Below are positions 25,801-34,588 of a stretch of 64,000 nt of DNA, one piece after another. A program made the position numbers and the translations under genes. Numbering within the stretch: position 1 is the stretch's first letter; every line of letters begins with the position of its first letter. Source of the DNA: Hypomesus transpacificus (taxonomy: Eukaryota > Chordata > Actinopteri > Osmeriformes > Osmeridae); the NCBI RefSeq assembly GCF_021917145.1, contig NC_061078.1:8445604-8509603 (forward strand). Reading direction: 5' to 3'. A model generated the notes under the pieces. That model did not search any database. It was given only the letters and a program-made list of their open reading frames with translations, and had not been told where the DNA came from.

Positions 25801-28193
25801 TTAATCAATAGGCTATATTTCCTTTCTGTAAACAAGGTTTAATCAATGTTTTTTTGTTTTTTTATATGCAGAACAGCTCAAATACCCTGACTCTACCTGT
25901 CCAATGCACTGTCAACATGGCTGTCTACAGGGACGTGAGTGTGAGAATCAAAGGGGCACTGAGGATAGATGCCCTGCATGCTGTGAGTATATGACACACA
26001 TAATTAAAACACACATAGATCATGATGAAAACAAACACACACACACACACACATGCATGCACACACTCACTCACTCACTCACTCACTCACTCAATCACAC
26101 ACTCAATCACTCACACAAACCCCCAAAATGTCTTAACAGCAGTATGTCAATGACACACACGTGACTTCCTGATTTCACCAGTTGAAGTTCAAGATCCTGG
26201 AGCTAGTGACAAGTGCCTCAATAGAGCTGCCCACATCCAGTCCTATGTTTTTACATGAAGAAAACCCTGTTCGAAATGTGAGTGAACTAAATATGTTATA
26301 AATACTGTATACACATCATCATCAGTACACACTAGAAATCATAATGGTCATTAAGGCATTTATTCCATGTCACTGTAGCCCAGCATGGGGTCTACCAACC
26401 AGACACACTGTAACTCATCCTAAGGGAGCACATTGGTCCCTTACATCAATGTCATTTGTTGAGTTATTTGGGAAGCTGGTTGTACATTTAAAATATGTAA
26501 TAAGAGAGCTGAATGTCTTGCAGCCAAGATTTATATTCCAACACACTACTGAAAGGTGCTGAAGGACCGAAAGGACCAGCAGCAATGTTTGTAATCCTGT
26601 GGTCAAATATGCAGATGTGCTGCCATCTAGTGAACAATACTCACAACTGATGGGGACTCACAAGTTTATGTCCAAGGGCATGTACAGTATAAAATAGGCC
26701 CTAAATGTGGCAAAAATTTAAGCACAAGAGGATCAACATCTTACTATTTACTAAAGTTGGGTATCGTTTGGATTTTCACGATTCCTATTTTACGAAAGTA
26801 CCGAACCGGTACTTTTAAAAAGATTCAGATTCCTAAACCGATTCTTGAAAAACTGAAAAATGACATAAAAGCTCTTTTATAGTTTTTTGTTGTTGTAAAT
26901 ATTAACGTTTTAAAGTACTTAAGTACACATAAGTCACCTAACACACAACTAGGCTACAATAATTTAACAATAACAGTTACACTATTAAAAAGGAGACTAA
27001 CAACAACATAATGTTGAGTTGGTATGCCAACTTAACCAGCTTCAAACTTTAGCAGTTCTTTTGCAAAAAATTACCATATTTGCCTTCTCTGGAAAGATAA
27101 ACTTGTCACTTGGACCAGGGACTTATGTCTACAAGCTGTCGAGCACGGTGCATCCATCTGCTTTAAGAAGTATCCCGTGTGTCGCCACATGTTTCAATAC
27201 ATTCAACATGTTTCCGTCTTTTGCAAGTAGGCTAATCGTTTTGAAACATTTCTTGCATTTTGCGATGTCGGAATCCTTGTCTCTGAAATACAGCCACACT
27301 TTTGACCGCTTCGCTTTAGACATTTTAAAATGCACTAAAAGATAGCTAGCTAATGGTGGACTACAGATAAAGTGTGATATTTTTACGTTCGTTTGGGAGC
27401 GACAGAGGGAAAGTATTTGCGTTCTAATTTGGTCCAATTCCTAACGGTTGCGTAGGAACTGGTTCCATAGTGGAACCGAATTTCAGTATCCTACCCAACT
27501 CTAGGTCTACTGTTTACCAAAAAGCTTAAACTGACTGTTGACAACAAAAACCTCCAGACATGAGCAAGCCTTACATTCCATTTTCTTTGATCTATTTGAT
27601 AATATCACACATAAAACATAGTGCATTAAAGCACATAATTGAATTGATCAGAAATCCTGTGATGGTACAGATATGTCTCCAATGTTCAAATTGATCTCAG
27701 ATTTCTAAAGATTTTAACTGCAATATTCATTTTTTTCCCTGGCATCTGAAATAGCCTATTAAGATCCATGTAATTTGACATCCACTGTTAGAAGGGTACC
27801 TTTTCAGGTTCAAATGAAGGTAGCTTTTCTTGTTTTGTATGTTATTCTTACAGATAATCCTTGAGATTAGAAAAGAGGAGGACTATAGAATCCCAACTTG
27901 GATTGTAATAGGGAGTTCATTGGGAGGACTCTTGCTTCTAGCCCTGTTAAGTCTAGGTCTATGGAAGGTAAGACAATCTCACTCTTAAATAAAAGGTAAT
28001 GTCATGTCATTTTCTTAGTGCCATTGCCTTTTTGGAAACTGTAAAATAATTTTACCAACCGGATGTCACCAATGGTATTTTAGAATAATTTGCTTTTTTT
28101 ATTCCTGCCAAGCTTGGCTTTTTCCGGAGGCAAAAGAGGAAGGATAAGGAAGAGCAGGAGCAGGCCAACAGGAAGGTGGCTGAGGAACGATAA
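7837..28193 (+). CDS. itga11: Integrin alpha-11 (collagen-binding), 5'-partial, 28 exons
   Basis: Type I membrane subunit that pairs with integrin beta-1 as a fibrillar-collagen receptor. Exons: 7837-7949, 8917-9008, 9256-9370, 9492-9619, 9771-9919, 10014-10158, 10545-10710, 10887-10957, 12904-13048, 14357-14505, 15177-15320, 17524-17727, 18122-18252, 18454-18620, 20386-20522, 20970-21080, 21615-21700, 21792-21990, 22216-22314, 24377-24453, 24703-24786, 25020-25110, 25222-25335, 25473-25556, 25872-25982, 26182-26277, 27854-27967, 28113-28193. All phases join into one 1133-residue frame ending in TAA. Seen: propeller segments (VGAPYETNG), an inserted I domain with DGSNSIYPW, three Ca-binding loops ([27 protein letters not shown]), one membrane helix and a GFFRR tail. 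The extra segment coded around 21792-21900 corresponds to the insertion that sets alpha-11 apart from alpha-10. Which teleost paralogue it is cannot be told. Confidence 0.93.
8649..8688. repeat. Dispersed LINE-tail-like motif
   Basis: The stretch contains TTTATTGATCCCTCAGAGGG followed by AAATTGTT, a motif I recognise as a common 3' tail of fish non-LTR elements. A related sequence in the opposite orientation lies at 59428-59490. A small direct duplication (GACTTCATCTA/GACTTCATCCA) follows it. No LINE body is attached. Confidence 0.45.
9492..10957 (+). other. itga11: I (von Willebrand A) domain exons of itga11
   Basis: Five exons (9492-9619, 9771-9919, 10014-10158, 10545-10710, 10887-10957) encode the ligand-binding I domain. 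The metal-ion-dependent adhesion site is intact: D-x-S-x-S within DGSNSIYPW, the threonine in [10 protein letters not shown], and the aspartate in [13 protein letters not shown]. The run [10 protein letters not shown] precedes [14 protein letters not shown] in the C-terminal part of the domain. The donor after 9919 (CG|GTTGGA) is a weak GT site, but the frame continues correctly as R-S-Q-A-F. Confidence 0.9.
10958..12903 (+). other. itga11 intron, 1.9 kb
   Basis: No exon is seen between the I-domain end and the next propeller exon; the protein reads directly from SSHIVE to DGILVGAVG. It contains a decayed MITE of the same family as the element at 3555 (see 12446-12536). Confidence 0.8.
12446..12536. 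mobile_element. Second, shorter copy of the TTAA-type MITE
   Basis: The right end (TGACCCGAAGGCAGCACAAG then AGTTAA) is the inverted copy of the left part (ATGCTGCCTTTGGGTCATTG). The right TTAA is at 12533-12536; the left TTAA has decayed. End sequences resemble those of the element at 3555-3709, so both belong to one family. The inner part is about 90 bp and non-coding. Confidence 0.55.
13049..14356 (+). other. itga11 intron with CA microsatellite
   Basis: Intron between the exon ending in HGAYLG and the one starting YTVTSVVS. It contains a (CA)n run at 13810-13829, a GA-rich block around 13500-13600 and an AT-rich stretch around 14281-14320. No exon or RNA gene is recognised. Confidence 0.8.
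15321..17523 (+). other. itga11 intron, 2.2 kb
   Basis: Intron between the exons encoding the first and second Ca-binding propeller loops. It has CT/CA-rich runs near 16215-16275 and AT-rich sequence after that. The open frames within it look like chance frames. Confidence 0.8.
18621..20385 (+). other. itga11 intron, 1.8 kb
   Basis: Intron splitting a phase-1 codon between the exon ending EEDV and the one continuing [11 protein letters not shown]. Nothing recognisable is inside. Confidence 0.8.
20632..20700. repeat. Dispersed repeat tail with short tandem units
   Basis: Three successive copies of a roughly 15-bp unit (TTTAGTCATTTTACA) run into TTTAGTCATTTAGCAGACGC, a phrase I recognise as widely dispersed in teleost genomes. 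It lies in an itga11 intron and has no coding content. Confidence 0.5.
22315..24376 (+). other. itga11 intron with poly-C tract
   Basis: Intron of about 2.1 kb. It contains a poly-C tract (22815-22842, one T at 22822) directly followed by a 9-bp perfect hairpin (CAAATTGGC, 22842-22850, paired with 22858-22866), and a near-tandem duplication around 24180-24235 (unit containing TTTTTGAAAGCAGTGCT). No exon is seen. Confidence 0.75.
26034..26100. repeat. Compound CA and TCAC microsatellite
   Basis: A (CA)n run (26034-26053) is followed within about 15 bases by repeated TCAC units (about 26066-26091). It sits in the itga11 intron before the exon at 26182. Confidence 0.9.
26752..27503. mobile_element. 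hAT-like DNA transposon remnant with BED-finger fragment
   Basis: Left end TAAAGTTGGGTATCG and right end, read in reverse complement, TAGAGTTGGGTAGGA form imperfect terminal inverted repeats. CTATTTAC (26744-26751) abuts the left end and CTGTTTAC (27510-27517) lies six bases beyond the right end. Both fit the nTnnnnAn pattern of hAT 8-bp target duplications. The minus-strand frame inside encodes a BED zinc finger. It lies in the last large itga11 intron. The six extra bases at the right end and sequence decay leave the exact border uncertain. Confidence 0.6.
27129..27323 (-). pseudogene. BED zinc-finger fragment of a hAT/ZBED transposase
   Basis: A 64-residue minus-strand frame starts [13 protein letters not shown] and carries CKKC followed by LKHVATHG, the metal ligands of a BED finger (C-x2-C ... 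H-x3-H). The frame stops soon after the finger; no dimerisation/catalytic hAT region follows, so it is a dead remnant, not a gene. Confidence 0.65.
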
Positions 28194-28970
28194 TGTTGGA
28201 TTGGGGTCAGAATACATACACCTATACAGGGGATCCAACACTCAGGGACTGTCCCTCTCGACTCCTCAAGCAACGGTGGTGCAGTCCAGACAACAGGCAG
28301 TCCACAAGACTGCCAGGCCAAAATCTGTTCAGTAGACTGGAATGGATGGCCCGTCTTTTATACACTCCCCTGGAATGACCCATGACCGAATGAGTCATCA
28401 CTGTCACACCTACAGCCATGTACTGTTAAGACTACTGGGCCCTTACCTGTCCTGCCATTCACTTCCTAATACTCTATTAACGTCTGCTATCCTTCGATAA
28501 CTTACAGGAAAGCTAAAATGTTGACATTATAGATGAAAGATGGAGCCAGATGTGGCTTGACTACTCATTCCTAGATAATTAAAAGAATACAGGGTTTGGC
28601 TTTCCATCAGACAAAATGGTTTGAGCTGTTTCATTAGCTTTAGATGTATTTAACTTTTATACATTTTATTTTGAAAGACATAAAAACCTCAAGGTGGTAT
28701 GTCAGCTGATGGCTGACATGTTGGGCAACTGTACCGTCTAGTCTGAAAATAAGTATGAGAAAGAATGAAGGAAGAAGCAATGATATGAGCTACGCTGAAA
28801 ATATTCACCAATAATTTTCGATATTTACATATTTTTCTGGAGAAGATCTACATTGAAGAAATATGGAGATTTTGGAAATTCCTGACCTTTTTTTATTATT
28901 TCTTATCTCCCCGTGCAGCATCTTCATTCTTGGAAAGTAAACTAAACAATAAACAATATGATGCACTTTA
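28194..28970 (+). terminator. itga11: itga11 3'UTR and candidate poly(A) signal
   Basis: The sequence follows the itga11 stop codon (28191-28193). The first clear AATAAA on the coding strand is at 28948-28953, giving a likely 3'UTR of about 0.77 kb. No other gene starts in this stretch. The position is inferred from the hexamer only. Confidence 0.5.
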
Positions 28971-29816
28971 ACATTGAAGAAATACAAACTTGAATTTTGT
29001 TTGTGAATAGTCAAGTAACTCAAGTCTAACAACATTGTGGCATCACTAACTTTAAGAGGCTTAAGCTCAGTTCAGGGTTAAAAACCTTTAAAGGACGGAT
29101 GACTCCTTTCTGCAGACATGCTTTGCACCACAACAAATAGCCTTTTTTAAAGGATATGCTTAGATTTAAGCATTGCCAGCAACAAACAAGCAATTATTGC
29201 ATGTGCTGTTGAAGTAGACCATGTACATTATCTCATAAAGTTTGGATTATCAATGTTAATAGCGCTTTTGTGTTTTTGTTTTCTCAAAGATTTTTTTCTC
29301 CATGAATGTCAGTGTCATATTAAAACATTATTGAAAGTGGAAGATTGCAAGAGATTAAACATCAGTCACATTTTCACTTTTACTGTTTGTACTGTAATGT
29401 GTTGTGAAGATGTGTTACAGCACTGCATAGCCTACTGTAGCAGACATTTGTAGAAACTAGTGCACAGTGCCCATAATGAAGGAGCTTAGTAAGATGTCGG
29501 TGACACACAGACTTATGGAATCATAGCGCAATGCTATGCAGTGCTGCCTGTAAAAAGTATTGTATTTTCTATATTGCATTATCGTAAATAAGACACCAAC
29601 AACCGACAGAGGAGGCAAAATTCGGAAGAACATTGTTCCTGTAGTAAGCTAGGCACATTTGCGGCTCGCTATATGGTAAGTGGTAAGAATATCTGGTATA
29701 TGCTATAGGAATATATGGTAGGTGTTATCGAGGAGCAGGCCCGAATAATCAAGTTACAGAAACCGTGCAGTGCCTGTGATGCAGCCGGTAAATATGTTGC
29801 TTTAAGCAACTATAGT

Positions 29817-31090
29817 TCGGGTGACCAAATTTGAGTTTGTGAAAAAGAGGACACTTCCTCTGTATTGGCCGTGTATTGCATGCCGCACTATCTGATCAAA
29901 AAGACAGTTCTCTCTACAGTCAGAGCTCGCGCAAGAAGGTGGAAAGTAAGTGTGACAGGGGATGAAAGTAACAAGGGGTTTGTTGTAACACTGTCAGTTT
30001 GACCAAAAAGAAAAGAACTACGGTGATGTCATCAATATCATAGACTCCCATTTCCTTTTCAATCTCACATTAAAAGTGGCATGTCTCTGTAAGCAACGCT
30101 GTGAATTTTACAACCCAAAAACTGATTTTCAGGTAAGAAAGTTTTTTTTTTATATCAAGATAGTTTTTTGCCTAGCGTTCATTCTATTGAAGTTGCAAGG
30201 TTGCAATTGATATCACCTAAAGTAGCCGTTTCTCTAGTTTAATTTGATGCTTAGCATTCATTCTAACTTCAAACCCACATACCTTAAACAGTTACCTATG
30301 TAATGGCTGGTTGTTGTGGGGGTGGTTGTAACAGTTCATCCACATTCAGCAACAACCATCCACTTATTATGACTCAAAATGCTTTTTGTACTTTTCACCT
30401 TTTTTCTAGCATGCCTAGGCAGTGGAAGAGTAAGGCAGACAGGGGTGTCCCTGCAGACATTTTAAGAATGGCTGAAATTGAAGTCAGGCAGGGAAAATCT
30501 GAGACATCAGTCGCCAAGGCCCATTCCATCTGTCACGTCACATTGTACAGATATTTTAAAGCCGCACAGGAGCAAAGAGAGGAGGGTTCAAGTAGAAGCC
30601 CCATGTAGGCTATCGTAGTAGCTGTAATGTCTTGTATAAATTATAGTGTGGACCTTATTTAGCAAATTACCTCTCGTTGTTACATCCATCCACAGCTAGT
30701 GTTACAACTCACCCCAGTTGTGGGGTAGGTTGTAACAATGGAACTCTTTGTATTTGGCACTAACTCACATAATCTGTGATTGCGTAGTAGATGTCCAAGT
30801 GAGTTATATTTATAGAAGACAGATATGGGTAGTATGTCTCAAAGTTTGAGAGACCTAGCACAAACAACCACTGAATTACTGACGCTCAAACAAAGTGTTA
30901 CTTCCATCCCCCCCCATCTCTTCCATCTCCCCTACCCTTTCCAAGACTTGTAAGTGCGTAATAGTTTGTGAAAGACCCAGAGAAACACAAATATCAGACG
31001 AAGCAAAATCCCGGCCAATTTTATGAATCCCTGCCGGCCGCATTTTTTAGGTCTCGAAAAGAGGACAAAAGAGGACGTCTGGTCACCCTT
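29817..31090 (+). mobile_element. Candidate DNA transposon block with GGGTGACCA ends
   Basis: The left end TCGGGTGACCA and the reverse complement of the right end AAGGGTGACCA match at 9 of 11 bases. They are flanked by near-identical octamers ACTATAGT (29809-29816) and ACTATACT (31091-31098), which suggest an 8-bp target duplication. GAGGAC repeats lie just inside both ends. The block contains a psq-type HTH reading frame on the plus strand, which is more usual for pogo/Tigger-like elements, so nesting of two elements is possible. Confidence 0.45.
30411..30608 (+). pseudogene. psq-type helix-turn-helix fragment of a pogo/Tigger-like transposase
   Basis: A 65-residue frame begins MPRQWKSKADRG and continues with a helix-turn-helix-like segment (VAKAHSICHVTLYRYFKAAQ). 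This pattern, a basic start then ADRG then a short HTH, is the N-terminus of many pogo-related transposases and domesticated relatives. No DDE catalytic region follows, so it is a fragment. A splice-acceptor-like TTTTTTCTAG precedes the ATG by a base. Identification is from motif memory only. Confidence 0.5.
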
Positions 31091-31404
31091 ACTATACTTG
31101 TCAGCTGAGAAATACAAACGTCAGCGTGAACTGGTTGAAATGCGTACCCGCCTTAGCTAGGCTTTAGGCTAACAGTAGCCATACACTATTTTAAAACATA
31201 GCCTACAGAGGCTACTCAACATTACAGGAAGATCGTGTTAACATTCCTAAATTGTTCACAAATTCATCATAAAAAACCACAAAGCATAGTCTACCTAAAT
31301 TAGCTAAAAAGATGACAATCCAGAACAAACTTGATGTTTTCCTAAGGAAAGGGGACGCATTTCCCACGAAAGGTGTGTCCTCATCGTGCTGCCAGGAACG
31401 CGAA

Positions 31405-31413
31405 TTCCAGGAA
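31405..31413 (+). promoter_or_regulatory. Candidate GAS/STAT site upstream of il4r
   Basis: TTCCAGGAA is a perfect TTC-N3-GAA palindrome, the consensus bound by STAT5 and related factors, about 360 bases before the il4r start codon. A 9-bp palindrome can occur by chance, so this is only a candidate. Confidence 0.3.
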
Positions 31414-31771
31414 CAGAAAGTTACGGCGATTGACTTACCAACTTAATATCTTCGTCAGATATTTGACAGTCGTGTAACTGAATAGGTTCTATCAGCAGAC
31501 TCGATTCCAGCATTCAAAGCTTTAATCAGACTTTATTAATCAATTTACTCTGATTAAACACAGTTAAGCGTTAGGAATTATAACAATTACTTCCTCTTCA
31601 AACTGACGTTGAAGGTGAGCGCATACATTGTTCTTTCGACCATGTAGTGCTAGGACTACGCTACATACCCTTTGTGTCATTAACATTCTAACAATTTTGG
31701 CAAAGAGTTAGCAAAAATGAACTATTTGTCTATTTCAGTTTCAACTTCGCTGCGTTTGAAATCTCGTAAGA

Positions 31772-34131
31772 ATGTATTTGCAAATCCTTGTATCCATGAC
31801 TTGTGGTAAGTTTAATTGCGAAACAAGTGTAAAAATGTAATAAGCATATGAAAGTGAACATACAATAACATCATGTATTATTTGTAGCAACACTTGTCGG
31901 TGGGATGGATCTTCAATGTTACAATGACTATGATAAAACCATGGATTGCCATTTTTCTTCTGTGAAGTCCAACTGTAGTGAATATAACCTGGAATTAAAA
32001 CCATCTGATCTGAACGAGTAAGCCTGTTTTGTTATACAGTCATCATCTTCTACAGTAATAGCCTATCTTGATAGTCTGTCATTTTACTGTTGTTCTTTTT
32101 GTGTACTATTCACAGCTCCTATAGGCCTCGTTGCATTTTGAAGGAACTAGTGAGATCAAGCGATGTCATATGCAGTTGCTCCATTTCTATGCGATATATA
32201 GCAATCGGTGAAATATTTACAGCAACTCTAAGGAATCAGAGTTTCACAATCCGCGTCAGTGACAGCAGTGAGTCTTTTCAGTGACAATTATGTTCCATGT
32301 GCATACTACTTCCCTTCATATGTGAATATTATTGGCTCCATTTAAAATCATTCTGTTTTATTCCTGCAGTTAAACCCAAACGTCCTACAATTACAGAGGT
32401 GAAACAATCACCAAATGGAGATTTCGGGGTAACATGGAAAACAAACTATGAAAAATCTTTTGCCGATCAACTGACGACTGAATTGACATACAAAAAAATG
32501 GGCGATATAGATGGGGTAAGGTTGAATGATTATGTTCCATTACATGTATGATGGTGTGTAGTCTAATTCTAATAAAAATGTAATGTCCTTTTTTAGGTGT
32601 CCGAAAATACCACATCTACGTTGTTTGAGATACTTGGGAGGAACTTGGAGCCAAATACAAAATATGTTCTAATAATCAGGACATATTTCAGCGAACATTT
32701 CAGTGATAGCAGCGAAGAGTGGCACTTTACTACCCGTACGTTTAAGGTGATACCACCATTTAGGTAGTAGATAAACTATTTTGTTCAACTAACCTGACTT
32801 TCCGTTACTTTCCCAGCTGTGGGTTTGTCTCATGTATTCAAGATTGTCATCGTTGCTCTGTCCATTGTTGCCATCAGTCTAACATGTTTCCTGTTTTGGT
32901 GTTTTATCAGGTAAGTGACATCCTTAATCATAATTATGTATGTACAGTGTGAAGCTCTTAACGATTTATCCTTCAGTGCTCTCATCCTCAACAGATTGTT
33001 AGCTCTGTATGCTGACATTTATTTTTCCTTGCAGACTCAAAAATAAGTGCTGGGATACAGTTCCTAAATATCCTAATCCAGCCCTTTTGAAAATGGATTC
33101 TAAAGAGCCTTGGGTAGGCTTGAATAGTTGTACTAATTCAATGTCTCTGGGCCGTCTTCCAATACAATATATGACATCAGATGGCCTTACTTATTTAATG
33201 TTTTTCTTTATAGATATTTTCTCCTTCAAAGACCCCATTGTGTTCCATCTCAATTGATTCTCTTAAGATGAATGGGACAGGAGCAAAACAATTGTAAGTT
33301 ACCCATTCCCATAGCAAAACAAAAGTGTCTGTGATCAGTTAAGCTTACGTACATGTTTTTTTACAATGCAGGGCTATTCAAGATGGGAGTGGTCAGAGGG
33401 ATGAGTCTGAAAGTGAAGCAGTCCATGACTTTTCTTCCCAGAGTTATGCTCTCACATGTCCGCCGCCAATGAATGATCCGACACCATGCAATGCGCAAAA
33501 ACAAATAGCAAAAATTCAAGCGGAACTCTTCAGTCTCTTTCCCAATCTTTCCGTCAATTCAGTTGACCCTTCTAAGTCACAAAGCTACATGAATGTTCCC
33601 AACTCAAAACCAATCAACCATTTCAGTGGTGGAAACCAGTCAGTGATGGAAACCCCAACCTTGTTAACTATGGGGCATGCACTTCCTTGTGACGGTAGTT
33701 ATAATTCCAATGAAATTAAGGTCACCTTTCCTCCAATATTTCTTGGTACAAATCAAGATCCCACATTGTCTCCTTTTGAAGAAGACTCCTCTTACCACCC
33801 TTGTACTAATAGTTTTGCAAGTTCCTCACCAGTAGAAGACATTAGTCTGACTTGCAAAACTAAGGAACACAACATACCTACCCCTACATGCAGCCTTTCA
33901 CCAAGTGGCGATGATTACCAAGCGGTACCAAGCCTACAACAGCACAACTCATGTCATTGGACTGCAAGTCATTGTGCTGAGCAAGACAGACAATGTCCAG
34001 AGAGTAAACACCTTCAAAGCTCAGAGACAATGCCTCTGACGCTAATGTGCAACTCCCAGGAAGGACTGTTCTTTTCCATGAGTACTTTTCCTAACAAAGT
34101 GGAGCTAATCGATGATTATCACTGTGTGTAA
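31772..34131 (+). CDS. il4r: Class I cytokine receptor, IL-4 receptor alpha-like
   Basis: Nine exons: 31772-31805, 31888-32017, 32116-32267, 32370-32515, 32597-32735, 32817-32910, 33035-33113, 33214-33293, 33372-34131; 537 residues. Order: short signal peptide, two fibronectin-III domains (exons 2-3 and 4-5), one membrane helix (about residues 208-231), then a 300-residue tail mostly in the last exon. Support for IL-4R alpha: a first-domain pattern C-x-D-Y...C with an NCSEYNLEL segment, a paired CSC, and a box-1 (WDTVPKYPNPA, about 238-248) like the WDQIPNPA of IL-4R alpha. Tail tyrosines are in SYMNVP (357), DDYQAVPSL (467) and DDYHCV (534). The WSXWS motif is degenerate (DSSEEW). A related gamma-chain-family receptor is the main alternative. 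It is expected to signal through JAK/STAT in leukocytes. Confidence 0.75.
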
Positions 34132-34558
34132 CATCTTATCAGGTGGAGAAATGTATGTATTGAGTTTTGGTTTTAGTATCTTTACTTTGGGCGAATATTC
34201 TTTTCAACATTAATACGATAATCATGGCTAAATTATCATACGCATGCAAATTATGCTTCCACAAATGTTATTAGTAAGTAAAAATACTTGGTTAGACAAA
34301 CCATTTATTAGGTAACATGTTATGAAATATGCATCAGTGCCATTTGAAATATGGCACAAGAGACTCAATCGCAGGCCTTCTAACTCAAAGAATAGATACG
34401 GTATCCACAGGAGTCTACTGGCTGCTATAGTACAACACTTGTTAGCGTCATCTACAGTCACACTTATGACCCATGCAAATTATCTAGGAAAATGTTTCGA
34501 ACGGACTTCTATTTGAATGGCAGATATGAGTGTTTTACATGCTTAACTTCAACCGTGT

Positions 34559-34564
34559 AATAAA
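34559..34564 (+). terminator. il4r: il4r poly(A) signal
   Basis: AATAAA about 430 bases after the il4r stop codon. Cleavage 10-30 bases further on would fall on the reverse-strand hexamer assigned to cpeb1 (34583-34588). Confidence 0.6.
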
Positions 34565-34582
34565 CTTAAATTCTCATTAAAT

Positions 34583-34588
34583 TTTATT
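34583..34588 (-). terminator. cpeb1: Distal cpeb1 poly(A) signal
   Basis: TTTATT on the plus strand is AATAAA on the cpeb1 strand. It would end a 3'UTR of about 2.0 kb. A more proximal hexamer in the same sense lies at 35214-35219 (3'UTR about 1.35 kb), so alternative polyadenylation is possible. Confidence 0.5.

Larger units (their letters stand above)
28971..31771. other. Intergenic region between itga11 and il4r
   Basis: No host gene is recognised. The central part (29817-31090) is a transposon-like block with a psq-type HTH fragment. The 680 bases before the il4r start codon should hold its promoter and any untranslated first exon; a STAT-type site is at 31405-31413. Confidence 0.7.

Noticed and set aside
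26054..26100. CRISPR-like array of short repeats (TCAC units)
   Set aside because: It is a simple microsatellite without spacers, in a vertebrate intron.
33469..34131. A 220-residue open frame that looks like a single-exon gene
   Set aside because: It is the last exon of the il4r-like receptor: the frame joins in phase to upstream exons with membrane helix and box-1, and its first ATG is internal.
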